Assembly: GCF_019049855.1 (NCBI RefSeq)
Contig: NZ_JAHLSY010000005.1
Span: 62,001-126,000 of the forward strand
Direction: 5' to 3'
Origin: Hydrogenophilus thiooxidans
Lineage (GTDB): Bacteria > Pseudomonadota > Gammaproteobacteria > Burkholderiales > Rhodocyclaceae
DNA length: 64,000 nt
Shown here: one piece after another, positions 37,180 to 46,257 of the stretch
Layout: each line of letters begins with the position of its first letter
Numbering within the stretch: position 1 is the stretch's first letter
The notes under the pieces: generated by a model
Told to the model about the DNA's origin: nothing
Database searches by the model: none
The model's input: only the letters and a program-made list of their open reading frames with translations
Made by a program: the position numbers and the translations under genes

Positions 37180-39651
37180 ATGAAAATTCTGGTGAGTTGG
37201 CTGGAATCGTGGGTGAAGGACGCCGCGCCGCTCGACGTGGCGACGCTTGCGGAGCGGTTGACGATGGCAGGGCTCGAAGTAGAAAGTGTCGAGCCGGTTG
37301 CACCGCCCTTCACTGGCGTGGTCGTCGGCGAGATTGTCGAAGTGGCGCCGCATCCCAACGCGGACAAGCTGCGTCTCTGTACGGTCGATGTCGGGCAAGG
37401 CGAGCCGCTTGCGATCGTTTGCGGCGCACCGAACGCTCGCGTGGGGCTCAAAGCGCCGTGCGCGCTCGTCGGTGCGCAGCTGCCGGGCGGCTTGACCATT
37501 CGCCAAGCCAAATTGCGCGGGGTGGCGTCGTTCGGGATGCTCTGCTCGGCGCGGGAGTTGGGCATTTCCGACGACCACGCCGGGTTGATGGAACTCCCTG
37601 CCGACGCGCCGGTTGGTGCCGATATTCGCCGCTACCTGCAACTCGACGATGCGGTAATCGAGCTCAAGATGACCCCAAACCGCGCCGATTGCCTCAGTGT
37701 CTTGGGCGTTGCGCGCGAAGTGGCGGCACTTACGAATACGTCTGTGACCCCGCCGTGGGCGCCGGGCGCGGTAACCGAGCGCGACCATCCCTTGTCGCCG
37801 CAAGCACCACTCGTGCCGTCTGCAGGCTTTACCGCCGGGCGAGCGGTGCGTCTCGACGCGCCAGAAGCGTGTCCCCGTTATCTCGGGCGCTGGATCCGCG
37901 GCGTCGACCCCACGCGGCCAACGCCCGAATGGATCGAACGGCGTCTGCGCGCTGCGGGTTTGCGCCCAATCCATTTTCTGGTCGATGTCACCAACTACGT
38001 AATGCTCGAATTGGGCCAGCCACTGCACGCGTTCGACGCGCAGCAGTTGGCAGGCGACATCACCGTGCGCTGGGCTCGAGACGGCGAGCGACTGACGGTG
38101 CTGACCGGTGACGAGGTGACGCTCGACGCCGCGACCCTCGTGATCGCCGACGCCCAAGGCCCGGTGGCGTTGGCCGGTCTGATGGGCGGGCTCGAAAGTG
38201 GCGTGCGCACGACGACGACCGAGATTTTTCTGGAAAGTGCCCATTTCACTCCCAGCGCAATCGCTGGGCGCGCCCGACGTTACGGGCTGAATTCGGACGC
38301 GGCGCACCGTTTTGAGCGCGGTGTCGATCCAGAAGGGTGCCGCCGTGCGCTGGAACGAGCAACCGCGTTGATCCTTGAGATTGCTGGGGGCGAAGCGAGC
38401 GAAGTGGTCGTTGCCGAATCGCCCGCTCATTTACCGGTGCGGTCGGCGATCACCGTCACCGCGTCGCGGCTTGCCGCCCACTTGGGGGTTCCCGTGAACG
38501 CAGACGATGCCGCGCGGTGGCTCGAACGCGAAGGGGTGGCCACTCAGGTGGTCGGTGAGACGATCACCGCGGTGCCACCAAGCTGGCGCTTCGATCTGGC
38601 GATTCCGGAAGATTTGGCCGAAGAGGTGGCGCGGTTGATCGGCTATGACGCGATCCCAGCGCAAATGCCGGAGATCTCCGCAGTGATGGGGCAATCGCCC
38701 GAAACCTGCCGTGCGCGCCATGCGGTCCGCCATTTCTTGTGCACGCGTGGCTACAGTGAAGCGATCACCTACGCGTTCGTCGAGAAGCGTTGGGAGACCG
38801 AGGTGCTGGGCAACGCACAGCCGATCGCGTTGGCGAACCCCATCGCTGCGCCGCTTGCGGTGATGCGCTCCTCTCTCATACCCGGCTTGGTGGATGCAGT
38901 GGCGGCAAACCGCAAACGGCAAGTCGAAAGCGTGCGGCTCTTCGAAATCGGACGCTGCTTTCTTTCGGCAGAGCCGATTACTGCGGTGACCCAAGACGCG
39001 CTCGATGCCGCGCTGGCCCACCAGCAACCGCTGAAACTGGCGGCGATCGCTTGGGGAACCGCGGAACCGGGGTGGACGGAAGCGGGCCACCGTGCGGTCG
39101 ACTTCTTCGATCTCAAAGGGGATCTCGAAGCGCTCTTCACACCGGAAACGCTCGCGTTCGAACGGGTCGAACACCCGGCGCTCCATCCGGGGCGTTCGGC
39201 GTCGGTTTGGTTGGTTCAGGGCAAGGAGCGAACCCAGATCGGGGTGATCGGAGAGCTCCACCCGAAATGGGCACGCCACTGGGAGCTGAAACCGGCGCCG
39301 GTGGTTTTCGAGATCGAGCTGGAATGGGCGCTCGCGCGCCGCAAACCCGAATACCAACCGCTCTCGAAGCAACCGATGGTGACACGCGATCTGGCGTTCT
39401 TGGTGCCCGAAGGGCGCTCTGCCGCCGAACTGATCGCCGTGGCGCGTGCCGCTGCGCCGCAAGCGCTGCAATCGGTCTGGGTGTTTGACGTCTACCAAGG
39501 AAAAGGGTTGCCGGAAGGGATGAAGAGCGTGGCGTTGCGATTCCGCTGGCAGCATCCGGAGCGAACACTTACCGACGCCGAGATCGACGAAGCGGTGGTG
39601 CAGATCGTCGACGCGCTTGCCGCCCAATGTGCCGCAACCCTGCGTCAGTGA
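37180..39651 (+). CDS. pheT: Phenylalanyl-tRNA synthetase beta subunit
   Basis: 823 aa: N-terminal EMAP-like tRNA-binding domain (residues 40-150; [18 protein letters not shown]), B3/B4 editing domain ([21 protein letters not shown]), B5 domain, catalytic-like domain, and C-terminal FDX-ACB anticodon-binding domain ([18 protein letters not shown]). ATG 37180 ([12 protein letters not shown]) is the family start; the frame extends into pheS but is not coding there. Confidence 0.96.
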   Translation: MKILVSWLESWVKDAAPLDVATLAERLTMAGLEVESVEPVAPPFTGVVVGEIVEVAPHPNADKLRLCTVDVGQGEPLAIVCGAPNARVGLKAPCALVGAQLPGGLTIRQAKLRGVASFGMLCSARELGISDDHAGLMELPADAPVGADIRRYLQLDDAVIELKMTPNRADCLSVLGVAREVAALTNTSVTPPWAPGAVTERDHPLSPQAPLVPSAGFTAGRAVRLDAPEACPRYLGRWIRGVDPTRPTPEWIERRLRAAGLRPIHFLVDVTNYVMLELGQPLHAFDAQQLAGDITVRWARDGERLTVLTGDEVTLDAATLVIADAQGPVALAGLMGGLESGVRTTTTEIFLESAHFTPSAIAGRARRYGLNSDAAHRFERGVDPEGCRRALERATALILEIAGGEASEVVVAESPAHLPVRSAITVTASRLAAHLGVPVNADDAARWLEREGVATQVVGETITAVPPSWRFDLAIPEDLAEEVARLIGYDAIPAQMPEISAVMGQSPETCRARHAVRHFLCTRGYSEAITYAFVEKRWETEVLGNAQPIALANPIAAPLAVMRSSLIPGLVDAVAANRKRQVESVRLFEIGRCFLSAEPITAVTQDALDAALAHQQPLKLAAIAWGTAEPGWTEAGHRAVDFFDLKGDLEALFTPETLAFERVEHPALHPGRSASVWLVQGKERTQIGVIGELHPKWARHWELKPAPVVFEIELEWALARRKPEYQPLSKQPMVTRDLAFLVPEGRSAAELIAVARAAAPQALQSVWVFDVYQGKGLPEGMKSVALRFRWQHPERTLTDAEIDEAVVQIVDALAAQCAATLRQ

Positions 39652-39682
39652 TCGCGAATGCGTTGGAGCGACAGAGGATACG

Positions 39683-40015
39683 ATGGCAGCAGAATTGACG
39701 AAAGCAGAAATGACCGAGGCACTGGTCGAGCAGGTGGGGATTCCCCGTGCCGAGGCCAAACAATTGGTCGAGTGTTTTTTCGAGACGATCACCGAACGGC
39801 TGGTTGCCGGGGAAACGGTGAAACTTTCCGGGTTTGGCGTTTTCGAGGTTCGGGACAAGCCGCAGCGCCCGGGGCGTAACCCGCGAACGGGAGAGGTCGT
39901 TCCGATCGAACCGAGGCGTGTGGTAACCTTTCACGCCAGCAACAAACTCAAAGAGGCAGTCGCCCACCATGACCTCGTCGAACGAAACCCGGAACGTGAA
40001 CCCGCAGTGGTTTGA
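39683..40015 (+). CDS. ihfA: Integration host factor alpha subunit
   Basis: 110 aa DNA-bending HU/IHF protein. Start at 39683 ([19 protein letters not shown]), conserved arm [25 protein letters not shown] with the DNA-intercalating Pro region, then [14 protein letters not shown]. The C-terminal tail ([17 protein letters not shown]) overlaps the start of the merR gene by 47 bp. Confidence 0.95.
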   Translation: MAAELTKAEMTEALVEQVGIPRAEAKQLVECFFETITERLVAGETVKLSGFGVFEVRDKPQRPGRNPRTGEVVPIEPRRVVTFHASNKLKEAVAHHDLVERNPEREPAVV

Positions 40016-40385
40016 TTTGCCGGAAGTGCCCGCCAAACCGTTTTTCACGCGGCAAGAGGCAGTCGAGCTCGTCGGCGTACCGGAGCGGCTCTTACGGCAG
40101 TGGGAACGGGAGTTTGCAGTGGGCCACCCGCGCGGGCGGACGCGGCGTTTTTTTCGCCGCAGCGAAATCCTCTTGTTGCGGCGCATCCGGCGGCTGCTTT
40201 TGGGGGAGGGCAGGTCGCATGACGAGGTGCGACAATTGCTCGGGCTCAGCGCACTGGCGGATGAGGCGGTGAGTGAGCAACTGGCGAGCTGGTGCGGAGC
40301 GCTTGCCGAAGTCGAGCATGCGCTTGCGGCGGTGGTTCGGTATCTAAATGCCGTGCTGGAAAAAACCCCGACTCAACAACCTTGA
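39969..40385 (+). CDS. MerR-family transcriptional regulator
   Basis: 138 aa. MerR-type winged helix-turn-helix: [55 protein letters not shown]. The C-terminal helix (residues 95-135) is a dimerisation coiled coil; no metal-binding Cys. In many betaproteobacteria this gene sits between ihfA and tRNA-Pro. Here tRNA-Pro is about 21 kb further on. Confidence 0.88.
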   Translation: MTSSNETRNVNPQWFDLPEVPAKPFFTRQEAVELVGVPERLLRQWEREFAVGHPRGRTRRFFRRSEILLLRRIRRLLLGEGRSHDEVRQLLGLSALADEAVSEQLASWCGALAEVEHALAAVVRYLNAVLEKTPTQQP

Positions 40386-40390
40386 TCCTT

Positions 40391-40408
40391 GGTGAACTCG
40401 ACTTCACC
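40391..40408 (+). repeat. Hairpin after merR
   Basis: Perfect arms GGTGAA and TTCACC around CTCGAC, 5 bp after the merR stop. No T run, so only a weak terminator candidate; it marks the left edge of the inserted region. Confidence 0.35.
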
Positions 40409-40900
40409 TGTTCCCGGCGTGCTGGGGAATGATGCTGCGTCACAGAAAATGTGTAAAATACAATCGATCTCATTCGTAATGTAATTTTTGGTACAAGCAC
40501 GGATATGGTGGTAAATCGTACTGATGAGCGATGCCGCTCGTGGATGCAAACGCTGCTGCCCAACAGCTCAAAGTGATCGGAACGTACATGGTCGGCCAAG
40601 GGGGAAGATGCTCGAGAAGAACAGTTCGCTCTCTCAGGCGGACGAACGGTACCGGTACGCGCGGCAAAACGGCTTTGACCATGACTCGTTGTGGCCGCGT
40701 CTTCGCAATGAAGTCGTAGTTGAATTGGCAGCCATACTTCGCGAAGTGACGCTATTCCTTAATGAAAGCGCATACACCAGGAGACTGATCCGCTTTGGGT
40801 AGATGTCAGTATTCTGGTGGAAGTTTGGCAGTTGGCGCGGTTGCTTGCGGTGCTGTTGTGTGGAAACAAAAGAGAAGACAAAACCCCTTTCTTTTTGGTG
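40409..40900. other. Intergenic region at the left edge of the iron island
   Basis: About 490 bp of mixed base composition without a recognisable gene, apart from one weak small frame at 40608. No integrase, attachment repeat or RNA gene was recognised. Base composition changes here from GC-rich to AT-rich. Confidence 0.4.
40608..40802 (+). CDS. Possible small hypothetical protein
   Basis: 64 codons from ATG 40608, preceded by AAGGGGGAAG. Sequence MLEKNSSLSQADERYRYARQ at the start, ending TRRLIRFG; soluble, helical, charged. Not recognised. It may equally be a decayed fragment or chance frame: support is only the ribosome-site-like sequence. Confidence 0.2.
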   Translation: MLEKNSSLSQADERYRYARQNGFDHDSLWPRLRNEVVVELAAILREVTLFLNESAYTRRLIRFG

Positions 40901-40930
40901 TTGACAATAACGATTCTCATTATCTATAAT
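40901..40930 (+). promoter_or_regulatory. Promoter of the tonB-exbBD-receptor operon with embedded Fur box
   Basis: TTGACA (40901-40906), 18 bp spacer, TATAAT (40925-40930). The spacer is a Fur box, AATAACGATTCTCATTATC (40906-40924), matching the GATAATGATAATCATTATC consensus at 15 of 19 positions. Iron repression is predicted. Confidence 0.82.
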
Positions 40931-41192
40931 ATTGACATTAAGAATAAAGAGTATGCCATCATGATGCGGCACAGTGGATCAGGGGGCGCCGAACAGTAGA
41001 TGATCGCTGGATCGAAGCTGGAACGGAGGTGCAGGATCGTGCCGTTGAATCGTGCGTTGGAGTGCAGTCGATGCAGCAGAAGCTCCTTGGGCAGAAACGT
41101 GCGACTTCTCCTGTGGGCAGTTCTTCAATGAGCGAATGGCTCAATTGTGAATGGTTGCTAGTGAACACTTTGTGTGCAAAGGAGATAACGGT
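40931..41192 (+). other. Untranslated leader before tonB, no confident gene
   Basis: About 260 bp between the Fur-controlled promoter and tonB. Short frames exist (for example from ATG 41001, and from 41029 overlapping tonB) but none has a recognisable product. Base composition is mixed, between the GC-rich chromosome and the AT-rich operon. Confidence 0.4.
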
Positions 41193-42014
41193 TTGGAAGA
41201 TAGGCAACTGCGTTTGCATGAGCAGGTCGAAAGCGCGAAAAAATGGCAACGCCATCGAATATGGAATAAAAAAATGACAATGAACTGGATTATTGGAATT
41301 GTAGTAACTGCAGTACATGTAGCGGCGATACTTTTTATGATGTCGAAGACAACAGTGGCGATAGCAAATAATGTTGAAAAATCGCCAAAAATTGTGAACG
41401 TAACATTGATGAGTGTTGCAAAACATAATGATGTTGAAAAAAAGGCAGAGGTAGCAGAATTAAATGATAATAGCTTAATCAGTAATGAAAAAGATGTAAA
41501 AATAGATAATACCAGTAAAGATCAGGTAAAGAAAAAGGAAAGAAAGATCGAAAAACAGACGAATAAGAAAAGAACCGAGAAAAAAAACGTGTTGAATAAA
41601 ATGAATAAAAAAATTGAAGATAATGTTTCAAGTCAAAACGAATCTAATTCCGAAAGTAAAGTAAATGGTAGCGAAGTCAACGAAATTAAAAAAGAGTTCA
41701 TGGTAGAACAGGCAGAAAATGCAATGCCAATAGTGGAGCAACCGTCGGCTTACGCATCTTATCTCAATAATCCACCGCCAGATTATCCAACAGCCTCACG
41801 TCGTCTGGGTGAGGAGGGGACTGTGATCATTCGGGCGTTAATCGAAGAGGATGGGCACGCATCGATTGTTCAGGTAGAAAAATCGAGTGGTTACTTACGA
41901 TTAGATCGTGCAGCAGAGGAGGCAGTAAAGAAATGGAAGTTTAAGCCTGGGAAGAAAAATGGAATTCCTGTCGCCATGTGGCATCTGATACCTATTAAGT
42001 TTGAGCTCAAATGA
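41193..42014 (+). CDS. tonB: TonB energy-transducing protein
   Basis: 273 aa inner-membrane protein coupling the proton-motive force to outer-membrane receptors. Start is TTG 41193, set by AAAGGAG at 41178-41184. One transmembrane helix (WIIGIVVTAVHVAAILFMM, about residues 31-49), a Lys/Glu/Asn-rich periplasmic spacer instead of the usual Pro-rich one, and a C-terminal TonB domain (YPTASRRLGEEGTVIIRALI, AVKKWKFKPGKKNG). Strongly AT-rich codons unlike ihfA or merR. The stop overlaps exbB (ATGA). Confidence 0.9.
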   Translation: MEDRQLRLHEQVESAKKWQRHRIWNKKMTMNWIIGIVVTAVHVAAILFMMSKTTVAIANNVEKSPKIVNVTLMSVAKHNDVEKKAEVAELNDNSLISNEKDVKIDNTSKDQVKKKERKIEKQTNKKRTEKKNVLNKMNKKIEDNVSSQNESNSESKVNGSEVNEIKKEFMVEQAENAMPIVEQPSAYASYLNNPPPDYPTASRRLGEEGTVIIRALIEEDGHASIVQVEKSSGYLRLDRAAEEAVKKWKFKPGKKNGIPVAMWHLIPIKFELK

Positions 42015-42733
42015 TTGGGGAGAAAAAGTTGGAAGGTATGGTTAGCAAATTTGGAATCGAACATCTTTGGTGGCAAGGTGACGAAATCATTCGAGGCATA
42101 GCCATTGTCTTGCTGCTGATGTCCATTGCAAGCTGGATCGTTATTCTAATAAAATTGATAGAAATTGGTAGAGTAAAATTACAAAATAGGCGTGTAGATG
42201 TTTTTTGGCACTCTGAAGATGTTATTGAAGGAATAGAAAAGCTAGGCAACGAAAATGACAACCCGTTTGCAATGATTGCGCGAAATGCACATATAGCCGC
42301 TAATCATTTGCAGGGTGATAATAGTGCCGATAATAAAAAAACCCAACTTCATGACAAACTAGACCCAAGTGAATGGATTGGGCGAGCAATAAACCAAGCA
42401 ATAGATAGATCTGTATTCAAGTTGCAATCTGGCTTGTGGATATTGGCATCGGTGGCATCGACGGCTCCATTCGTTGGGTTGTTTGGAACTGTTTGGAGTA
42501 TCTATCACGCATTGATGAACATAAGTACTAATGGATCGGCATCTCTCGACCAAGTTGCGGGCCCAATTGGTGAGGCTTTGATCATGACCGCTCTAGGTTT
42601 GGCTGTAGCAATACCAGCGGCTTTGGGGTATAACGCAATAGTTCGCGGGCAAAAAATCGCGGTCCATATGATAAACCGCTTTGCGCATGAAATTCATTCC
42701 TATTATTTATCCGGTATGCGTTGGAAAAAGTGA
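42011..42733 (+). CDS. exbB: ExbB/MotA/TolQ-type proton channel protein
   Basis: 240 aa with three transmembrane helices: IIRGIAIVLLLMSIASWIVILI (about residue 26), WILASVASTAPFVGLFGTVW (about 142) and IGEALIMTALGLAVAIPAAL (about 178). The TAPFVGLFGTVW and GLAVAIPA motifs are the ExbB/TolQ signature. Works with ExbD and TonB. ATG overlaps the tonB stop. Confidence 0.93.
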   Translation: MIGEKKLEGMVSKFGIEHLWWQGDEIIRGIAIVLLLMSIASWIVILIKLIEIGRVKLQNRRVDVFWHSEDVIEGIEKLGNENDNPFAMIARNAHIAANHLQGDNSADNKKTQLHDKLDPSEWIGRAINQAIDRSVFKLQSGLWILASVASTAPFVGLFGTVWSIYHALMNISTNGSASLDQVAGPIGEALIMTALGLAVAIPAALGYNAIVRGQKIAVHMINRFAHEIHSYYLSGMRWKK

Positions 42734-42795
42734 TATAACGCAATGCATGTGATGATAGAGGTAGCAATAGGTAAAAAGTGAATGGGGGATTAAAT

Positions 42796-43209
42796 ATGTC
42801 GCACGGGATAATAGATGAAAACGGGGGTGATCTTAACTCAGAAATTAATATGATTCCGCTTATCGATGTTATGCTGGTTTTGTTGATCGTATTCATCGTA
42901 ACGATACCTGTTATCAAGCATTCTATATCCGTTTCATTGCCCAAGGCGACGATGGATGCTGATAAGACTGAAGAGCCTGTAAAAATTGTAGTGGCTAGTG
43001 ATGGAACGTATTTTTGGAATAACGAGGTGGTCGACCTTCAAGAGCTGGAAGCGCGTCTGGAAGACATCTCGAGTAAGTCTGATATTCCTGGAGTTCAAGT
43101 GCTGGGAGATAGATCTGTATCGTACGAAAAGGTTGTTCAGCTATTGGCGCTAGTTTCTAGAAGTGGAATTCAATCTGTGGGGTTGGTAACCGAACCGGAG
43201 GCGAAATGA
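42796..43209 (+). CDS. exbD: ExbD biopolymer transport protein
   Basis: 137 aa. Cytoplasmic N-terminus, one helix with the proton-relaying Asp (INMIPLIDVMLVLLIVFIVT), and periplasmic domain ending in GIQSVGLVTEPEAK. ATG 42796 follows GGGGGA; an in-frame GTG at 42778 is a less likely start. AT-rich like its neighbours; 62 bp after exbB. Confidence 0.93.
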   Translation: MSHGIIDENGGDLNSEINMIPLIDVMLVLLIVFIVTIPVIKHSISVSLPKATMDADKTEEPVKIVVASDGTYFWNNEVVDLQELEARLEDISSKSDIPGVQVLGDRSVSYEKVVQLLALVSRSGIQSVGLVTEPEAK

Positions 43210-43277
43210 TATCTTGAAATATGTTTTCTCATTTGTTGTTGTTAAAAAATTTTTTATTAAATAAAGGAGAGCCAGAG

Positions 43278-45527
43278 ATGAAATCTGAGAAGAAAGTGTC
43301 TCCGAAATTTCTTTTAGGGTCAATTTTGTTTGCAACAAATACATACTCAATTGCTCAGGAAGGTATTGTCGATACTGAAGCAGTATTGGGAACAGTCAAT
43401 GTCATTGCTGACTCGATTCCTGAAGAGATTGAGTCAAAAAATTCTCTTAAGGTCGATACTACTAGAATAGGAAAAGGGGTGCAAGCAATCCGTGATATTC
43501 CGCAAAATGTTACAGTTATGACCGAAAAGCTTCTTAACGATCGGGAGTTGGACGATTTTCGAGATGTGCTCAAGTTTACGTCAGGTGTTACATTCCAAGC
43601 AGGCGAAACTGGAGAAGAAGATGTTCTGATGAGGGGTTTTTCTCTTGGGCAAGCAGGAGATATTTTACGAGATGGAATGAGGGAGGCCTCTCTGATCACG
43701 AGAGATACGTTTGCAACGGATCGAGTTGAGGTGATCAAGGGATCTGCATCGATGCTGTTCGGGAAAGGGTCGACTGGTGGTGTTGTGAACCAAGTTAGTA
43801 AAAGAGCCTTTTTTGCTGATTACTATCAGTTGGAGGTTAAGATTGGTGATGGACGTTTTGGCCGGTTGCAGGCTGACTTGAACAAAGATTTTGGAAAAAA
43901 TGGTGCGGTACGTTTGAATTTGATGACCCAAAGTGCGGATCAATGGGGTTCAAAAGACAACAGAAATGGTGTAGCTTTGAATTGGCGAAACTTGCTCGGT
44001 AACGGTCACGAATTGATGGTCGATTTGTACCATCTAAAAACCGATCAACGTCCAATCTACAACCATCCATGGCTGCTCACGGGCAACAATGGAGAACTCA
44101 ATAGGAAAATTGTTCCTGTTCTCGACTCGAAGAATTTTTATGGATTCAGAAGCGATTACAATCAGACCGAACAAACCGTTGTCACCGTTGGCCACACTGT
44201 AAAATTTTCAGTCGATGAGGAACTGAAAACCACGTTACGATATGGTAAATACGAACGTGACTTGTGGGCATCGGTAGTCCATTTTGCTAATGCGTCGTTA
44301 CAACCAGATGGAAAAGCAGTAAGTTTGGATAATATGCCAACCGACGCAACGGTTTTGACTAGGAATAGCTTCAAGGGGAGAAGAGGTATTAGTGATATCT
44401 TTCAATTGCAAAGTGATTATAGCAACAAATTCGAGTTAGGTGGGTTCAAACATCATCTAATGGCGGGTGTCGATATCACACATGAAAATGCAAAAAGAAA
44501 CAATAATAATAGTGGCGGATCGTTGGCCTTAAGTGATCCTTTGGCGACAACCACCGTTGGTAATCCAAACGATGGAGCTTATCGTGCTGATACTCGGACG
44601 TGGATCTATAATGAATTCGAGTCCCAATCGATTGGTGTTTATCTACAAGATATCGTTTCGCTCTCTAAACAATGGAAAGTTGTAGCGGGCGTACGTTTTG
44701 ATCGATTCAATGCGGATTATTACGATTATGTGTCCACCAACAGTGGGTCGCGTGCCGATAATCTTTTTAGTCCTCGGTTTGGCTTAATTTTCGAGCCGAA
44801 CACGTCTTCTTCTTATTATGTCTCTTATGGTGAGTCTTATAATACTTCTGGAGATACCTATCAGTTTTCTCTTGGGAATTTTGCTCCCGGTAGCAACAAT
44901 GAAAAAGCTGCAAACACTCCCCCAGAAAAAAGCCGTAACTTCGAAGTTGGCGGAAAGTGGGAACTATTCAATCAGAGAGCGCTTGTTGGTTTAGCCTTAT
45001 TTAGGAGTGAGAAGTACAACGAGCGCAATACCGATCCTGATACTGCAGCCACTCAAATGCTGCTCTCTGGTAAACGGCATGCAACTGGAGTCGAGCTAAG
45101 CTTTGCGGGCCAGATTACGCCGCGATGGGAGTTTTTCTACAATCATACCTGGATTCCAGATGCTGAAATCGATGAATGCAATGAATCCACTTGCACCGGC
45201 AATGCTCAGAGGGAAGGCGACCGTCCGGGGCTGACTCCCCGAAATAGTGCCAGTGCATGGACGACCTATCGCATCGACAACAAATGGCGCGTCGGTCTGG
45301 GTATGACCCACCGAAGCGAACAAAGTCCGGTTGGGAACAGAAGCGTGGTTGCCTCGTCCTTCACCACTTGGGATGCGATGGTTGAATATCAACTTCATCC
45401 GAATATGGCGCTCAAGTTGACAGTGACGAACTTGACTGATGAGCTCTACGCCGATGCCCTATACCGTGGATTTTACAGCCCTGGGGAGCCGCGTAGGGTA
45501 TATTTGAGCATCAATTCCGTTTTCTGA
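43278..45527 (+). CDS. TonB-dependent siderophore receptor (Fiu/PiuA/FpvA-like)
   Basis: 749 aa outer-membrane receptor. Signal peptide of about 25 residues, plug domain (IPQNVTVMTEKLLNDRELDD, DVLMRGFSLGQAGDILRDGM, VEVIKGSASMLFGKGSTGGVVNQVSK), 22-strand barrel and terminal aromatic VYLSINSVF. Plug and gene order with piuC suggest a catecholate-siderophore receptor; the ligand is inferred. ATG 43278 follows AAAGGAG. The 5' three-quarters is AT-rich, while the last few hundred bases become more GC-rich. Confidence 0.9.
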   Translation: MKSEKKVSPKFLLGSILFATNTYSIAQEGIVDTEAVLGTVNVIADSIPEEIESKNSLKVDTTRIGKGVQAIRDIPQNVTVMTEKLLNDRELDDFRDVLKFTSGVTFQAGETGEEDVLMRGFSLGQAGDILRDGMREASLITRDTFATDRVEVIKGSASMLFGKGSTGGVVNQVSKRAFFADYYQLEVKIGDGRFGRLQADLNKDFGKNGAVRLNLMTQSADQWGSKDNRNGVALNWRNLLGNGHELMVDLYHLKTDQRPIYNHPWLLTGNNGELNRKIVPVLDSKNFYGFRSDYNQTEQTVVTVGHTVKFSVDEELKTTLRYGKYERDLWASVVHFANASLQPDGKAVSLDNMPTDATVLTRNSFKGRRGISDIFQLQSDYSNKFELGGFKHHLMAGVDITHENAKRNNNNSGGSLALSDPLATTTVGNPNDGAYRADTRTWIYNEFESQSIGVYLQDIVSLSKQWKVVAGVRFDRFNADYYDYVSTNSGSRADNLFSPRFGLIFEPNTSSSYYVSYGESYNTSGDTYQFSLGNFAPGSNNEKAANTPPEKSRNFEVGGKWELFNQRALVGLALFRSEKYNERNTDPDTAATQMLLSGKRHATGVELSFAGQITPRWEFFYNHTWIPDAEIDECNESTCTGNAQREGDRPGLTPRNSASAWTTYRIDNKWRVGLGMTHRSEQSPVGNRSVVASSFTTWDAMVEYQLHPNMALKLTVTNLTDELYADALYRGFYSPGEPRRVYLSINSVF

Positions 45528-45565
45528 TCCGTAGATGTTGTGTCGGGCGTAATGAGGAATGCCAG

Positions 45566-46257
45566 ATGATTATTCACCTGAAAGAAGTGATTAGCAAGGA
45601 CGAACTCCAGTCGATGCGCACTATCCTCGAGTCGCCCGGCACGCCCTGGATCGAAGGCAAAAAAACTGCTGGCACCCAGGCTCAATTGGTGAAGAACAAT
45701 GAACAACTTCAGTCTGGGAGCGAACAGGCAAAACGTTTGCGGAAAATAGTTCTTGATGCGTTAAAGAGAAATCCAATTTTTTTGCAGCTGCTTTGCCTAA
45801 AAAAATCTTCAATCCAATGTTCAATAGATATCGCCCTGAGGCACCCACATATGGCCCACATATCGATGGGGCAATCTTGTATTCCCATGATGATAGTTTT
45901 TGGGTTAGGGGAGATATTTCGTGTACTTTGTTTTTGTCTGATCCTGACGAGTATGATGGCGGTGAACTTATTGTTCATGACGTTTCTGGTATAAATCGAT
46001 TAAAGCTACCGGCTGGCGATGCCATTCTTTACCCAGGTGGATCTCTTCATTCTGTTTCACCTGTTGTTAGAGGGGTGAGGTTGGCAAGCTTTTTTTGGAT
46101 TGAAAGCATGGTAAGAAATGTTGAGCAGCGCAAGATCTTGTTTGAGCTGGATAAGAATATTTTGAGTCTCAGAAGTGCTATGGGTGAGTGCGAGCAAACG
46201 GTTGCACTCACAGGAATTTATCATAATCTTCTCCGCCTATGGGGAGATACTCTATGA
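45566..46257 (+). pseudogene. piuC: PKHD-type Fe(II)/2-oxoglutarate hydroxylase PiuC, frameshifted
   Basis: Two overlapping frames together make one PiuC. Frame 1 from ATG 45566 gives MIIHLKEVISKDELQSMRTI through ALKRNPIF; frame 2 (to 46257) gives AALPKKIFNPMFNRYRPEAP, the iron-binding YGPHIDGAI (HxD), LHSVSPV (distal His) and RLASFFWIES. The break is in a run of seven T (45777-45783). Eight T would restore the family spacing NPIFFAAALPKKI. It may be a real null mutation, a slippage site or a sequencing error. Its stop overlaps the next start (ATGA), so the operon is otherwise intact. PiuC-like enzymes accompany PiuA/Fiu receptors. Confidence 0.82.

Noticed and set aside
40440-40500. Second Fur box upstream near CGATCTCATTCG
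   Set aside because: The spacing between the GAT and CATT half-sites is one base short, and overall match to the consensus is poor.
41029-41277. 82-codon frame overlapping the tonB start
   Set aside because: No recognisable product, and tonB from TTG 41193 has a good ribosome site; the frame ends inside the tonB transmembrane region.
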